Origin: Acer yangbiense
Taxonomy: Eukaryota; Streptophyta; Magnoliopsida; Sapindales; Sapindaceae
Length of the DNA stretch: 64,000 nucleotides
Assembly: GCA_008009225.1 (NCBI GenBank)
Contig: CM017771.1
Location: 29,498,139-29,562,138, forward strand
Reading direction: 5' to 3'
Shown: piece by piece, positions 35,001-46,866 of the stretch
How positions within the stretch are numbered: the first letter of the stretch is position 1
Layout of the letters: each line of letters starts with the position of its first letter
The notes under the pieces: generated by a model
What the model saw: the letters and a program-made list of their open reading frames with translations, nothing else
Told to the model about the DNA's origin: nothing
The model's database searches: none
Program-made: the position numbers and the translations under genes

Positions 35001-36933
35001 TTCTACACATTTTAATATATTGAAAGCAATTTGGTCTAATATGACCATCACAACCACAAAAGTGACAAATAGGGATGAAAAAAGGAATCATACCTTGTCT
35101 TTGTGCACGTATGGGAGCTCGTCCATGTCTTTGTGGATAAGTGGGTTCAATCCATCTTCGTTGTTGAACCGGTCTAGGTTGCTTCCAAGCTTGAGGTTGC
35201 ATGATTGGTCTCTTTCCTTTGTGAGCCAATTGTTGAGGAATGTTGGCTTGAGGGACCCTAGGGGGTTGAGCTTGAGGTTGCCTTCTTGGCCCCATCTTCA
35301 CTTGTGCATTTGAGCATTGTCCTACTTCTAATTTCTTCCTAGGAATTTGCACAAATGAAGTTTCTTCGTTCCTCAAGGACTTGACAAACACGGTCTTGTT
35401 AGAGGTTGAGATCTTCTTGCCATCTTCATACCCAAGACCCCTCTTGTCACATGGACTCTTTCCAACACCAAGCATATGGTCAAGCTTCTTGGTGCTAGAA
35501 TCCATCTTAGCCAAGGACCCTTTAACTTCTACAAGTTCCCTCTTCAAGCCTTCTTCACTTCTCTTGGATAAGTCTAACTCCTCAATTAACTTATCCTCTC
35601 TCCTCTTCAATCTTTCCACTTGTTCACTTAAGTGGTCATTGTGAGCCGAAAGTTCAAGGTTCTCTTCTCTCAACCTCTCAATCTTTCTTGTGCTTTTAAT
35701 TGCTAAATCATTGAATTCGGCATGGTATTTAGCAAGCACCTTTTGCTCCACAAATTTCTTTATGGAATTAGAAGAGGAGTCACTTTCTTCTTCACTAGAG
35801 TCAATTTCCTCTTGACTCATTTCCTCTCTCTCACTAGCACTTTTGCTCTTGTGAGATGAGGCAAAAGCTAGAAAGTTAGCCATGAGCTCTTCTTCACTTG
35901 AAGACTCATCTTCCTCATTGGAGCCATCACTACTCCCACTCCAAGTGGCGGCCATCACTTTGTCCTTCTTCTTTTCATTGTGATTAGCACATTCGGGGGC
36001 AAAGTGACCAATCCCACCACATTCAAAGCATCGGACCCCTTTCCTTTCGGTCCTCTCTTGTCTAGGCTCAAACTTCTTGAAGGAACCTTTTTTCTTCAAG
36101 TCTTGTCCTCTTGACCCAAATCCCTTCTTCTTCTTGAACCCCATAACCTTATTAAACCTTTTCACGAATAAGGCAAGGTCTTCATCCGAGTCATGCTTTG
36201 CCTCCTTTGCATCCTTAGATGCTTTCAAAGCTATTCCTTTAGACTTCTTAGGAGGAGTAGTGGTGCTAGGAGCCTTCCTAGACTCATATGCAAGGAGACG
36301 TCCAATCACCTCACTTGGCTTCATATCCATGTAGCCACTATTTTCTTCTATGGCCGTCACCTTTGATTCAAACCTATCGGGGAGAGATCTCATAATTTTT
36401 TACTTGACTCTCCTATCCGAATACGGGTCTCCAAGTTGATGGCTTTGATTTACAATGTCCATCAATTTGATTTCGAAGTCATTGAAGCATTCATCCTCTC
36501 CCATCCTTAGTAGCTCAAATTGAGTTTGGAGGACTTGAAGCTTGGACTCCTTCACCACCTCGGTTCCCTCATGTGCAACTTGAAGGATGTCCCATGCCAC
36601 TTTTGCAATCTGAGTGTTCTGAATAAGCTTGTACTGATTCTCATCCATTGCACACATGGTGGCATGCATAGCCTTCATATTCCACTTTGAAGCCTCAAAC
36701 TCTTGCGCGTTCCATTGCGCCTTAGGCTTCAAAACTTCTTCTCCTCCACCACCGGGAGTCATCTTGGGTAGATCATATCCGTCTTCCACCACCATCCATG
36801 CACAGTCATGAATTTGGCATATGTAGGATTCCATCTTCCCTTTCCATTGGGAATAGCTCAAACCGGTAAGAAGTGGAAGCCTTGTGCTAGAAGCACCTTC
36901 GTGGCCACCACCATTTCCACCGTTTCCACTCAT
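32068..36933 (-). pseudogene. Element D gag-pol, heavily broken
   Basis: On the minus strand it starts at ATG 36933 (MSGNGGNGGGHEGASS) and ends at TGA 32070-32068. Gag has a UBN2-type region, CFECGGIGHFAPEC, a coiled coil and CHFCGCDGHIRPNC. PR has WYLDSGCSRHMTG. The integrase core, RT with YVDDIVFG, and RNase H can all be followed. Breaks in order: TAA at 36402-36400 (CAA in C), a 1-nt deletion near 34405-34412 (WHERLGH to WHENLAT), TAG at 33757-33755 (TGG), a deletion of about 160 bp near 33455, another of about 160 bp near 32605, and TAA at 32316-32314 (CAA). The deletions remove the integrase-RT linker and the RT-RNase H connection. The element cannot make a working polyprotein. Confidence 0.94.
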
Positions 36934-37043
36934 AGTGTTTATGAATGAATGAAATGAATGCAAATGTATGAATGATCAAAAATCACACAAAATGCAAAAC
37001 ACACCAAAATAAGCAAGGATCACCTATGTATGTCTAGGAACCC

Positions 37044-37055
37044 GCTCTGATACCA
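37044..37055 (-). promoter_or_regulatory. Element D primer binding site, initiator tRNA-Met
   Basis: The minus strand reads TGGTATCAGAGC two bases inside the 5' LTR, a full match to the canonical site. It is intact, unlike that of element C. Confidence 0.93.
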
Positions 37056-37057
37056 AT

Positions 37058-38577
37058 TGAAACAAATTACAGCACGGTGTGTATAAAACTATCTAGAGGG
37101 GGGGTGAATAGATTTTAAGCTTTTTACCCAATTTTTCGTGTTAGTCAAAATTATGAAATTACCCCTAAATAGATAAAGCAATAAATCAAGTATAAAATGC
37201 GGAAATTAAATAACACTTGATTTTTACGTGGAAACCCTCACGGGAAAAACCACGGGCTAGTAAGTAAGCCACACTCGAACCTCGAATCCACTAAATGTGT
37301 AAAACGATTACAACCTAATCCCGGAAGTAATCACACACCTACCTAATCCTGGTATGAGTGAACCTAGTCCAATTTGCTTGCAATCTAAGCAACCTAATCC
37401 TGGAAGCTACACACAAGACTTACTTTCTCAATGAAGAAAATAAAACCCTAAGTGAATATATGAATATTCAAATGCAACATAGAGCAAGGGAAACCCTATA
37501 TGCTTATCTAAGATGATTAATATGCAATTAGAACAATCCTAGATATTAAAAACTAAATGACATGTTCAATCAAATAGTTTAGCTAATCAAGATTAAGCAC
37601 AAAACCTAATTAGCTATCACAATACAACTTCTCAAACATACATCACACTAATCTCAATCTTGTATCAAAAGATATATGAAAATCATACAAGTAATAAATT
37701 GAGATTGCTTGTTAAGAAAAACACAAAATATGTAAGATATTAGTGAAAAGCTTACCAAGCAAAGTATGATGAAGAATCCATGCAAAGAGACATCTAGATG
37801 ATCAAGGATGATGCTAGATGATGATTGATGATCATGAAAAAGTGTTTGAGTAAACTAAAAATGAGTTCTTTGGAATTTTTCTTCTCTTTGAAAAATATCC
37901 TAAGTATAGAATCTGAATATGAACTCTCTTCATTGACCTAAAGTCAAAGTGGCATATATATAGGGGGCCAAAACAAGGTGTGGTCGTTTTGATAAGTTGG
38001 CCTCATATTTGCCTTGGGCGCTGTACGTAGAGCGCCTCTTGTACAGTGCTTGTACAGCGCCCCAACTCTGTTCTCACGGGAAAACAGAGTGGCGATGTAC
38101 GTAGAGCGCTTTGTACAGCGCTTTGTACAGCGCCTGTATAGCGACCCAACAGTGACCCAACAGCGACCGAATTAAATCGATTAGGTCTGAATAGCACTCA
38201 ATGGGCGCTGTTCGTACAGCGCTTCTGTAAAGCGCTTTTGGGAGTGCCCAATGCAAAAATGCAATCCTAAGTCTAAGCATGACAAGGCAATTGGATATGC
38301 AAGATGCAATCAAACTAACATGCAAGAAGATATGTTAATGAACATTAATGCACAAAAATAAGACACACAACATACAAGTATTAAACATATGCATGAGTTG
38401 TGAGTGTGTGCAACTATCTCTTCAAGACAAGTAAGCACAAAGAAATATACCTTCGGTGCTTTATTAATACGAGGTCTTCAAAGGGCTTCGAACAATAAAC
38501 CCGATACCTAGGCTACCCTTACAAAGAACATGTGGTTTGTCCACGAAATGAGCCAATCAACAAATGGGAACCTTATA
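37058..38577 (-). repeat. Element D 5' LTR (1520 bp)
   Basis: Minus-strand LTR whose outermost bases read TATAAGG rather than TGTAAGG, so the terminal dinucleotide has mutated. It has the TACAGCGC module at about 38018-38240, longer than in the 3' LTR owing to extra CTTTGTACAGCG and GACCCAACAG units. TATATATA lies at about 37954-37964. Confidence 0.94.
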
Positions 38578-38582
38578 GATTT

Positions 38583-39670
38583 TTTAATCTCAGGTTTGAT
38601 TCGGCGGTTAGATCGGCAGTCACGAAACCGCCGAATGAAACCGCCGTTGGTCCCCTGTTCCTCTCGGGCCAATTCGGCGGTTATGATCGGTGGCCTGGCC
38701 GCCAATTGAAACCGCCGATTGGTGCGTTTCAGGGGCAAACTTATCTTTTCACATGCTCTGTTTTTCATGCCTATAAATACATCACTTTCTCTTGTTCTGA
38801 AGGTGACTCTTTAATCATCAAGAACCCTACTTTAAAAAGAGAGATTTTTAAGAGAGAAAGCAATCAAGTTTGCTCATCAAACACTCAAACCAAAAATCCA
38901 TTTGCATCAAAGTTCATCTAGCATTCTCTAGCATATCTTGGATGCTTGCTTGCATGGGTCTTTCATCATCACACTTGCTTTGGTAAGTTTTTCACTATTA
39001 TCATACATAATTAGTGTTTAATTTATTATGGCATCGCTTTTATTACTTGATTGTTCTTAGATTATATTCTAATATTCAAGATAGAGATTGTTGTGTTGAT
39101 TTGATTGAGTGTTGTTTTTATGATAGATATCTAGGTTTCTCTAATCTATGATTATCTAAGCTAATTGACATGTCATTTAGTTTTAATATCTAGGATTGTT
39201 TTTAATTGCATATTCATCATCTTAGATAAGCATATAGGGTTTCCCTTGCTCTATGTTGCATTCGAATATTCATATATTCACTTAGGGTGTTAATCTCTTT
39301 TTAGAGAATTAAGTCTTGTGTTGTGACCGGGATTAGGTTGCTTAATTCGCAAGCAATCGGACTAGGTTCACTTATACCGGGATTAGGTAGGTGTGTGATT
39401 ACTTCCGGGATTAGGTTGTAATCGTTTACACATTTAGTGGATTCGAGGTTTGAGTGTGGCTTACTTACTAGCCCGTGGTTTTTCCCGTGAGGGTTTCCAC
39501 GTAAAAATCAAGTGTTATTTAATTTCCGCATTTTATACTTGATTTATTGCTTTATCTATTTAGGGGTAATTTCGTAATCTTGACTAATCACGAGAAATTG
39601 GGTAATAAGCTTAAAATTTATTCATCCCCCTCTAGATAGTTTTATACACACCGTGCTATATTTTGTTTCA
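38583..39670 (+). repeat. Element B 3' LTR, second segment
   Basis: The remaining 1088 bp of the B 3' LTR: rest of the GC module, TATAAATA near 38772-38779, three CCGGGATTAGGT copies (about 39328-39417) and the end TTTTGTTTCA at 39670. TGACC and the resumed gag frame of element E follow. Confidence 0.94.
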
Positions 39671-42207
39671 TGACCCATTTGAGCAAAGAAATAAGTAAAG
39701 CAAAAGAGGTGGAAGAAGGGTTGAAGATAAAGTTAGTTTTGGCCAAGAAGAATGAAGAAAGCTTGAGGAAAGAGCTCATGGAAGCAAAAGGGTTGATTGC
39801 TAAGATGACTTCTGGAACCAAGAAACTTGACAAGATGCTATCTTGTGGGAAGAGTCCATGTGACAAAAAGGGGTTAGGATATGTGGAAGAAATGGAAGAC
39901 ACATCCTTGAAGAAGATAACATTTGTCAAGAGTAAAGAGGTTGAAAATGCTCAAACCCCTCAACAATCAACCAAGTGGGTTGAGGTTTGTGAATCCTCCA
40001 AGCAAGCACAAGTAAGGATTCCAACAAGAGCTCCACTACCACAAGCTAGAGCTCCACAACCAAGACCTCCTCAACCAAGACCCCCATAACCAAGACCTCT
40101 ACAACAAAGGATCCTACAAGCTCAACATGGGGTCTTTCATGCTCAACCTAGAAGACATGCCAACTTGGCTCAACCACAAAGGAGAGAGTTGCCTCAACAC
40201 CCAAGAGCAACTCAAAATAGAAGGAGACCACAAATGCTTGCACAAGGGTATGGTATGAATTCCTATTTTACTCCTACTTGCCATTTTTGTGGAATTGAAG
40301 GCCATATTAGGCCTAATTGCTTTAAGTATATTAAATTGTGTAAAAGAGAAAGTATGATTGAGAAAAATATGCTTAGAAGAGCCACAATGCATGCACCTAG
40401 GAATCCTAGAGCAAATGGACAAATGGCTCCTAGGAATGACCATGTTTCACCTAGGATGAGTAGAAATGATGAATATTATTGCTATGTGGCCCAAGTTGCC
40501 TTAAAAGCAAATGCCTCTAACACTTGGTATCTTGATAGTGGGTGTTCTAGGCATATGACCGGAAACAAGAGTTTCTTTAAAACTCTTGTGATGAAGGATG
40601 GTGGGTTTGTCACCTTTGGTGATAGATCTAAGAAAAAAGTCATAGGGAAAGGTAATATATCTATTCCTGGTTTACCCTCCTTGCCCAATGCTCTCTATGT
40701 TGATAGCTTACAAGCCAATATCATTAGTATATCACACTTAAGTGATGAAGGGCTTTCAGTTATGTTTGGCAAAGTTGATTGCTCTATTCTTAAGGAAAAT
40801 GGGCAAGTGTTGTTGAAAGGCAAGAGATCAAGTGACAATTGTTATTGTCTTGAGTCTAATGTTATCTCTTGTAACTTGTCTACTAGTGAGCAAATTGATG
40901 TGTGGCACCAAAGGCTAGGCCATATGAACTATAGGGACTTGAAAGTCCTTGAGAGGTTAAATGTTGTTAGAGGCCTTCCCAAGCTTGGGAAAAAGATTGA
41001 GGGAGTTTGTGGACCTTGTCAACAAGGGAAGCAAACCAAGAGTGTGCACAAGAAAGGCAAATACCTTTCCACCGAAGAGCCATTAGAGCTCCTCCACATG
41101 GACCTTATAGGTCCCATTCAAACCGAAAGTCTAGGTGGTAGAAGGTACATCCTTGTTGTTGTTGATGACTTCTCTAGGTTTACATGGACTTACTTCCTTA
41201 GAGAGAAGTCCAAAGCCTTTGAGAAATTCAAAATGCTTTGTGTCAAAATTCAAAATGAGAAAACTTCTCACATTAAAAGCATTAAGAAAATTAGGAGTGA
41301 TCATGGGAAAGAATTTGAAAATGCTAGCTTTGAAGATTTTTGTAATAGCTTAGGCATTTCCCATGAATTCTCGGCCCCTAGGACTCCTCAACAAAATGGT
41401 GTTGTTGAGAGGAAGAATAGAGTCCTCCAAGAGATGGCCCGAGTCATGTTGATTAGCAACAAAGTCTCTAGGAATCTTTGGGCCGAAGCCATCAATATGG
41501 CTTGTTACATAGGGAATAGAGTCTTCCTTAGGCCCGGGACTAAACAAACATCCTATGAGTTATGGAAGGGTAGAAAACCCAATGTGAGTTACTTCCACAT
41601 CTTTGGAAGCAAGTGCTATATGCTAAATGACCGAGATCAACTTGGCAAGTTTGATGCCAAGAATGATGAGGGTATTTTCATTGGGTATGCACTTAATAGC
41701 AAGGCCTATAAAGTTTTTAATCTAAAGACTCGAAGTGTTATGGAATCATCAAATGTTGTCTTTGATGATTGTAGGCCCAAACATGATGACCATGAAGAGG
41801 ATGTTTGTGAGATGGATGACCTTCCTTTGAAGGAGAGTGGTGAGACTTCAAGTGGTGTGAAGTCAAACCAACATAAAGAGGATGATTTGCCTCTTAATAG
41901 AGTTCCTCCTTTGGACTCTAATGAACCCGCTCCTTGGGTTAGAAAACTCCATGATAAGGATGATATCATTGGAGAGGTTAGAGAGGGTGTTAGGACTAGG
42001 CATCAAATAGCTAATCAAATTAGCTACACTTGTTATACCTTTCAAATAGAACCCAAAAAGGTTGATGAAGCCTTGGAAGATGAGTTTTGGGTTCTTGCCA
42101 TGCAAGAAGAACTAAACCAATTTGAAAGAAATGAGGTTTAGACTCTTGTTCCTAGACCTAGAAACACTAATGTCATAGGCACTAAATGGGTGTTTAGGAA
42201 CAAATCC
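39671..42207 (+). pseudogene. Element E gag tail, PR, integrase and RT start, broken
   Basis: It continues the frame of 6578-6773. A coiled coil (HLSKEISKAKEVEEGLKIK...) is followed by a Pro/Arg/Gln-rich linker of PQPRPP repeats, CHFCGIEGHIRPNC (about 40279-40320), PR WYLDSGCSRHMTG (about 40526-40564), the integrase zinc region (WHQRLGH...CGPCQQGKQ) and the DDE core (HMDLIGP, SDHGKEF, QQNGVVERKNR). Stops are TAA at 40087-40089 inside the PQPRPP repeat (CAA expected) and TAG at 42139-42141 (TGG in A and C). Beyond the second stop the RT N-terminus reads to the solo LTR at 42208. Confidence 0.92.
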
Positions 42208-43885
42208 TGTAAGGATTCCCATATATTGATTGGCTTATTTCGTGGACAAACCACATGTTAGGGTTGATTGTGTAGGGTAGTTTAAGTGATTGAACTTCAA
42301 GCTCGAAGGCCCTTCCAAGACCTCAAGAGACAAGCACGCCAAAGGTATAATCTCTAGTGCTTGGTTTTCTTTGAAGAGACTTAGAATGCACACACACACT
42401 TAGTATACTTGCATTTGTGTGCATACTCTTCACATGTCACTTTACACACTAGCACTTTGATTGATATCTTGTTGTGTGTATATGTGCTTAGTAATTCGTT
42501 TTCCGATAGTGTTCGGAAACGTCCGCGCATGCACTAGAATGTGCTTGGTTTTGCGTAAAGACCGCCCATGGAGAATGCTCTTGGCTTCTCCTTTAGATTC
42601 ACCATTACTGGTGAATCAGCGGTTTGATCAGTGGTCTGGCCGCTGAATTGAAACCGTCATTTCAGTTCAGAAAGGTCTAGAGTGATTCTACGGTTACGAT
42701 CGGTGGCCACCGACGACCGCCGTTCGAAATCGCCGATCATACCTGATTGATTTATTTCTCAGGTTTGATTCTGCAGTTAGTTCGGCGGTTTCGAAACAGC
42801 CAATTGAAACCGCCGTTGTTCCCCTGTTCTTCTTGGGTTCAATTCAGCGGTTGTAAACGGCGGCCTGGCCGTCGAATGAAACCGCCGATCGTGCATTTTC
42901 AGGGGCAAAATTTTCTTTTCACATGCTCTGTTTTTCATGCCTATAAATATCTCACTTTCTCTTGTTCTGTTTATGACTCTTTGATTATCAAGAACCCTAT
43001 ATTTTAAAGAGAGATTTTGAGAGAAAAAGCAACCAAGTTTGCTCATTTAAACACTCAAATACATTCCTTTGTGTATCAAAGTTCATCTTGCATTCATCCA
43101 TGGATGGGTTTGCATCATCACAACTTGCTTGGTAAGATTTTGATTAAGTTCATCTCATTTTAGTATTTTTACTATCAAGCTATTCTCTTTTAATTTACTT
43201 GTATGTTTTTGATCATATGATAAATACAAGAATAGAGAATTAATTGTGATGAATTGATTGAGTGTTGTATTGTGATAGCTAATTAGGTTTTTGCTTAATC
43301 TTGATTAGCTAAGCTATTTGACATGTCATTTAGCAATTGATATCTAGGGTTGATTTAATTGATTATATCATCATCCTAGATAAGCATCTAAGGTTACCTA
43401 GCCTTGTTTGTTATTTGAATATTTATACATATTCACATAGGTTGCATAATCTCTTCATTGAGAATTAAGTTTTGAGGCTAAGATTGCTTAGGTCTCAAGC
43501 AATTGGACTAGAGCCACTTTTAAATGCCCGAGTTGTAGAAGTGGGGGGTTATTGACTGGAGTGTTAGACGAGGTCTACATAGGTTGTAAACTCCATTTCA
43601 ATTAGTGGATTTCGAGGTTCGAGTGTGGCGCACTAAACAGCCCGTGGTTTTCCTAGTGGTTGGGTTTCCACGTATACATCAAGTGTTATTTAAATTCCGC
43701 ACTATATTACACTTGCTTGTATTTTTGACTAGTAAGGGCATTTTCGTAATATTGACTTGCATGCGAAAATTGGGTAATAAAGCTTAAAATCTATTCAACC
43801 CCCCCCCCCCCCCTTTAGATATATTTATCATACACACCGAGCGTTTATTCGTATTAGTTTCGAGCGTTTATTCGTATTAGTTTCA
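42208..43885 (+). mobile_element. Solo LTR, plus strand, in element E reverse transcriptase
   Basis: 1678 bp, TGTAAGGATTCCCATATATTG...TTAGTTTCA, flanked by AATCC at 42203-42207 and 43886-43890. Removal rejoins NKS and DEDGN of RT. It belongs to a separate Copia LTR family, shared with 44888-46503. That family has CGGCGG-type repeats (about 42610-42890), a TATAAATAT box near 42942, only weak CCGGGATTAGGT copies and a run of 15 C at 43799-43813. A 23-bp unit (GAGCGTTTATTCGTATTAG...) is duplicated at its 3' end. Confidence 0.94.
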
Positions 43886-44887
43886 AATCCGATGAGGATG
43901 GCAACATTGTGCGAAACAAGGCAAGACTTGTTGCATAAGGATACTCTCAAATTGAGGGTATTGACTTTGAGGAGACTTTTGCTCCCGTTGCCCGTCTTGA
44001 GTCCATAAGGCTTCTCTTATCCATTTCTTGTGTGTACAAGTTCAAGTTACACCAAATGGATGTCAAGAGTGCCTTCCTCAATGGTTTATTGCATGAGGAA
44101 GTGTTTGTTAAGCAACCCAAGGGGTTTGTGGATCCACACCACCCCTCTCATGTCTATCGCCTTAAGAAGGCTCTATATGGGTTAAAACAAGCACCGAGGG
44201 CTTGGTATGAGCGCCTCACTCTTTATCTTGTTGACAATGGCTACTGTAGAGGTAGTGTTGACAAGACTTTGTTCATCAAGTGCACTAAAGATGAGCTTTT
44301 CATAGCTCAAATTTATGTTGATGGCATTGTATTTGGTTCCACCAACCAATCCAAAGTTAGACAATTTGTTGATGTCATGTCTCATGAGTTTGAAATGAGC
44401 ATGGTTGGTGAACTAAATTACTTCCTGGGCTTACAAATCAAGCAAATGCATGATGGGATCTTCATATCCCAAGCTAAATATGCAAAAAGCCTAGTGAAGA
44501 AGTTTGGACTTGAGAATGCCAAACATTGTGACACACCCATGAGCACCACTTTGAAACTTAGCAAAGATGCAAGTGTAAAGGATGTTGATCAAAGTCTATA
44601 TCGTGGAATGATAGGTAGCTTTCTTTACTTGACCGCAAGTAGGCCCGATATTTGTTTTAGTGTGGGTGTGTGTGCTAAGTACCAAGCTAGTCCCAAAGAG
44701 TCCCACCTTGTTGCGGTGAAGAGGATCATTCGGTTTGTGAATGTACCTCAAATCATGGGATTTGGTACTCCTTTGACACTAATCAAAGTCTAGTTGGATT
44801 TAGTGATGCCGATTGGGCGGGAAATAGTGATGATAGGAAGAGTACATCCGGCGGTTACTTCTTCCTTGGGAACAATTTGGTTTCTTG
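43886..44887 (+). pseudogene. Element E reverse transcriptase and RNase H start, broken
   Basis: RT resumes at NKSDEDGN. TAA at 43936-43938 replaces the CAA of VAQGYSQ. From 44032 the palm is readable: QMDVKSAFLNGLLHEE, LKKALYGLKQAPRAWYE. The catalytic box is YVDGIVFG (about 44320-44343), so the second Asp of YVDD is Gly. A 1-nt deletion near 44740 shifts the frame (VNVPQIMGFG instead of VNGTSNYGIW). RNase H begins (SDADWAGN) before the next solo LTR. Confidence 0.93.
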
Positions 44888-46503
44888 TGAAAGGAATGAA
44901 TAAACGCTTGGTGTGTATGATAAATATATCTAGAGGGGGGTGAATATATTTTAAGCTTTATTACCCACTTTTCGCATGCAAGTCAATTTTACGAAAATGC
45001 CCCTACTAGTCAAAAATACAAACAAGTGTAATATAGTGCGGAAATTAAATAACACTTGATGTATACGTGGAAACCCAACCACTGGGAAAAACCACGGGCT
45101 GTATAGTGCGCCACACTCAAACCTCGAAATCCACTAATTGAAATGGAGTTTACAACCTATGTAGACCTCGTCTAACACTCCGGTCAATAACCCCCCACTT
45201 CTACCACGCGGCCTTTAAAAGTGGCTCTAGTCCAATTGCTTGAGGCCTAAGCAATCTTAGCCCCAAGACTTAATTCTCAATTAAGAGTTAATGCAACCTA
45301 TGTGAATATGTATGAATATTCAAATGACAAACAAGGCTAGGGAACCTTAGATGCTTATCTAGGATGATGATATAATCAATTAAATCAATCATAGATATCA
45401 AGAGCTAGATGACATGTCAAATAGCTTAGCTAATCAAGATTAAGCAAAAACCTAATTAGCTATCACAATACAACACTCAATCAATTCATCACAATTAATT
45501 CTCTATTCTTGTATTTATCATATGATCAAAAACATACAAGTAAATTAAAAGAGAATAGCTTGATAGTAAAATACTAAAATAAGATGAACTTAATCAAAAT
45601 CTTACCAAGCAAGTTGTGATGATGCAAACCCATTCATGGATGAATGCAAGATGAACTTTGATGCACAAAGGTATGTATTTGAGTGTTTAAATGAGCAAAC
45701 TTGGTTGCTTTTTCTCTCAAAATCTCTCTTTAAAATATAGGGTTCTTGATGATCAAAGAGTCATAGTTCAGAACAAGAGAAAGAAATGTATTTATAGGCA
45801 TGAAAAATAGAGCATGTGAAAATACAAGTTTGCCCTTGAAACGCACCGATTGGCGGTTTCAATCGGCGGCCAAGCCGCCGATCATGACCGCCGAATTAAG
45901 CCCGTGAAGAACAGAGCATCAACGGTGGTTTCATTCGGTGGTTTCATAACCGCGGATCCAACCGCCGAATCAAACCCGAGATATTAAATCGATCAGGTAT
46001 GAACGGCGGTCATGACCGCCGATCTTGACCGTAGAATTGCTCCAGATACTTCTGGACACAAATGGCAGTTTCATTCGGTGGCCAGGCCGCCGATCATAAC
46101 TGCCGATCACCAACAGAGGTGAAAAACAAAGAGAAGCCAAGGGCATTCTCCGTAGGTGGTCTTCACGCAAAACCAAGCACATTCTAGTGCATGCGCGGAC
46201 GTTTCTGAACACTATCGGGAAACGAATTACTAAGCACATATACACACAACAATAAATTAATCGAAGTGCTAGTGTGTAAAGTGACATGTGAAGAGTATGC
46301 ACACAAATGCAAGTATGGTAAGTGTATGTGTGCATTCTAAGTCTCTTCAAAGGAAACTAAACACTAGAAGAATACCTTTGAAGTGCTTGTCCCTTAAGGT
46401 CTTGGAAGGGCCTTTGAACTTGAAGTTCAATCATCTAAACTACCCTTACACAATCCCCAACACGTGGTTTGTCCACAAAATAAGCCAATCAAGATATGGG
46501 AAT
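44888..46503 (-). mobile_element. Solo LTR, minus strand, clipped at one end, in element E RNase H
   Basis: About 1616 bp of the same LTR family as 42208-43885, inverted. The plus-strand left end TGAAAGGAATGAATAAACGC is intact. At the right end the sequence stops at ...ATATGGGAAT without the expected CCTTACA. The host also lacks the few bases GTTTTGC between TTTCTTG and AAGAAAC. A small deletion has therefore removed the LTR start, one TSD copy and some E sequence. The CGGCGG module lies at about 45850-46110 and the TATAAATAC box on the minus strand near 45789-45797. Confidence 0.9.
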
Positions 46504-46866
46504 AAGAAACAAAACTCTATTTCCCTATCCACGGCCGAGGCGAAATACATTGCCGCCGGTAATGCTTGCACTCAATTGATGTGGATGAAACAAATGCTAG
46601 CTGATTATGGCTTGGAGCGAGGTACTCTTACTTTATTTTGTGATAACATGAGTGCCATCAACATTTCTAAGAATCCCGTCCAACATTCTAGGACAAAGCA
46701 CATTGACATTAGACATCATTTCATAAGAGAGCTAGTTGAGAGCAAAACCATTGCATTGGAACATGTAGGAACAAATGACCAACTAGCGGATTTGTTTACA
46801 AAGCCTTTAGACATCATTAGATTTGGGAACCTTAGCAAGTCTATTGGGATTTGTCACTTTGGTTGA
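46504..46866 (+). pseudogene. Element E RNase H C-terminus
   Basis: It reads KKQNSISLSTAEAKYIAAGN, DNMSAINISKNPVQHSRTKH, then DQLADLFTKPLD and the end SIGICHFG with TGA at 46864-46866. It continues RNase H from before the solo LTR and corresponds to the last 120 residues of A and C. No stop lies inside this piece. Confidence 0.92.

Larger units (their letters stand above)
29280..38577 (-). mobile_element. Element D: complete but decayed SIRE-like Copia retrotransposon, minus strand
   Basis: 9,298 bp, flanked by GATTT at 29275-29279 and 38578-38582. On the minus strand the order is 5' LTR (38577-37058), PBS, gag-pol (36933-32068), 3' untranslated region (32067-30768) and 3' LTR (30767-29280). 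The LTRs differ in length (1520 versus 1488 bp), mostly through repeat number in the GC module, and by some tens of substitutions by eye. D is therefore older than C. It landed in the 3' LTR of B. Confidence 0.96.
6774..39670 (+). mobile_element. Element B: SIRE-like Copia retrotransposon carrying four nested insertions
   Basis: A 5' LTR (6774-8458), an initiator-Met PBS, gag-pol, a 3' untranslated region and a split 3' LTR (28677-29279 plus 38583-39670) are all present. The flanks are TGACC at 6769-6773 and TGACC at 39671-39675, a 5-bp target-site duplication. The interior was later hit by solo LTRs at 11831-13333 and 15269-17423, element C at 17682-27680 and element D at 29280-38577. Without them B is about 9.9 kb. 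Its two LTRs differ at many sites and several stops break gag-pol, so B is older than C. Confidence 0.95.
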
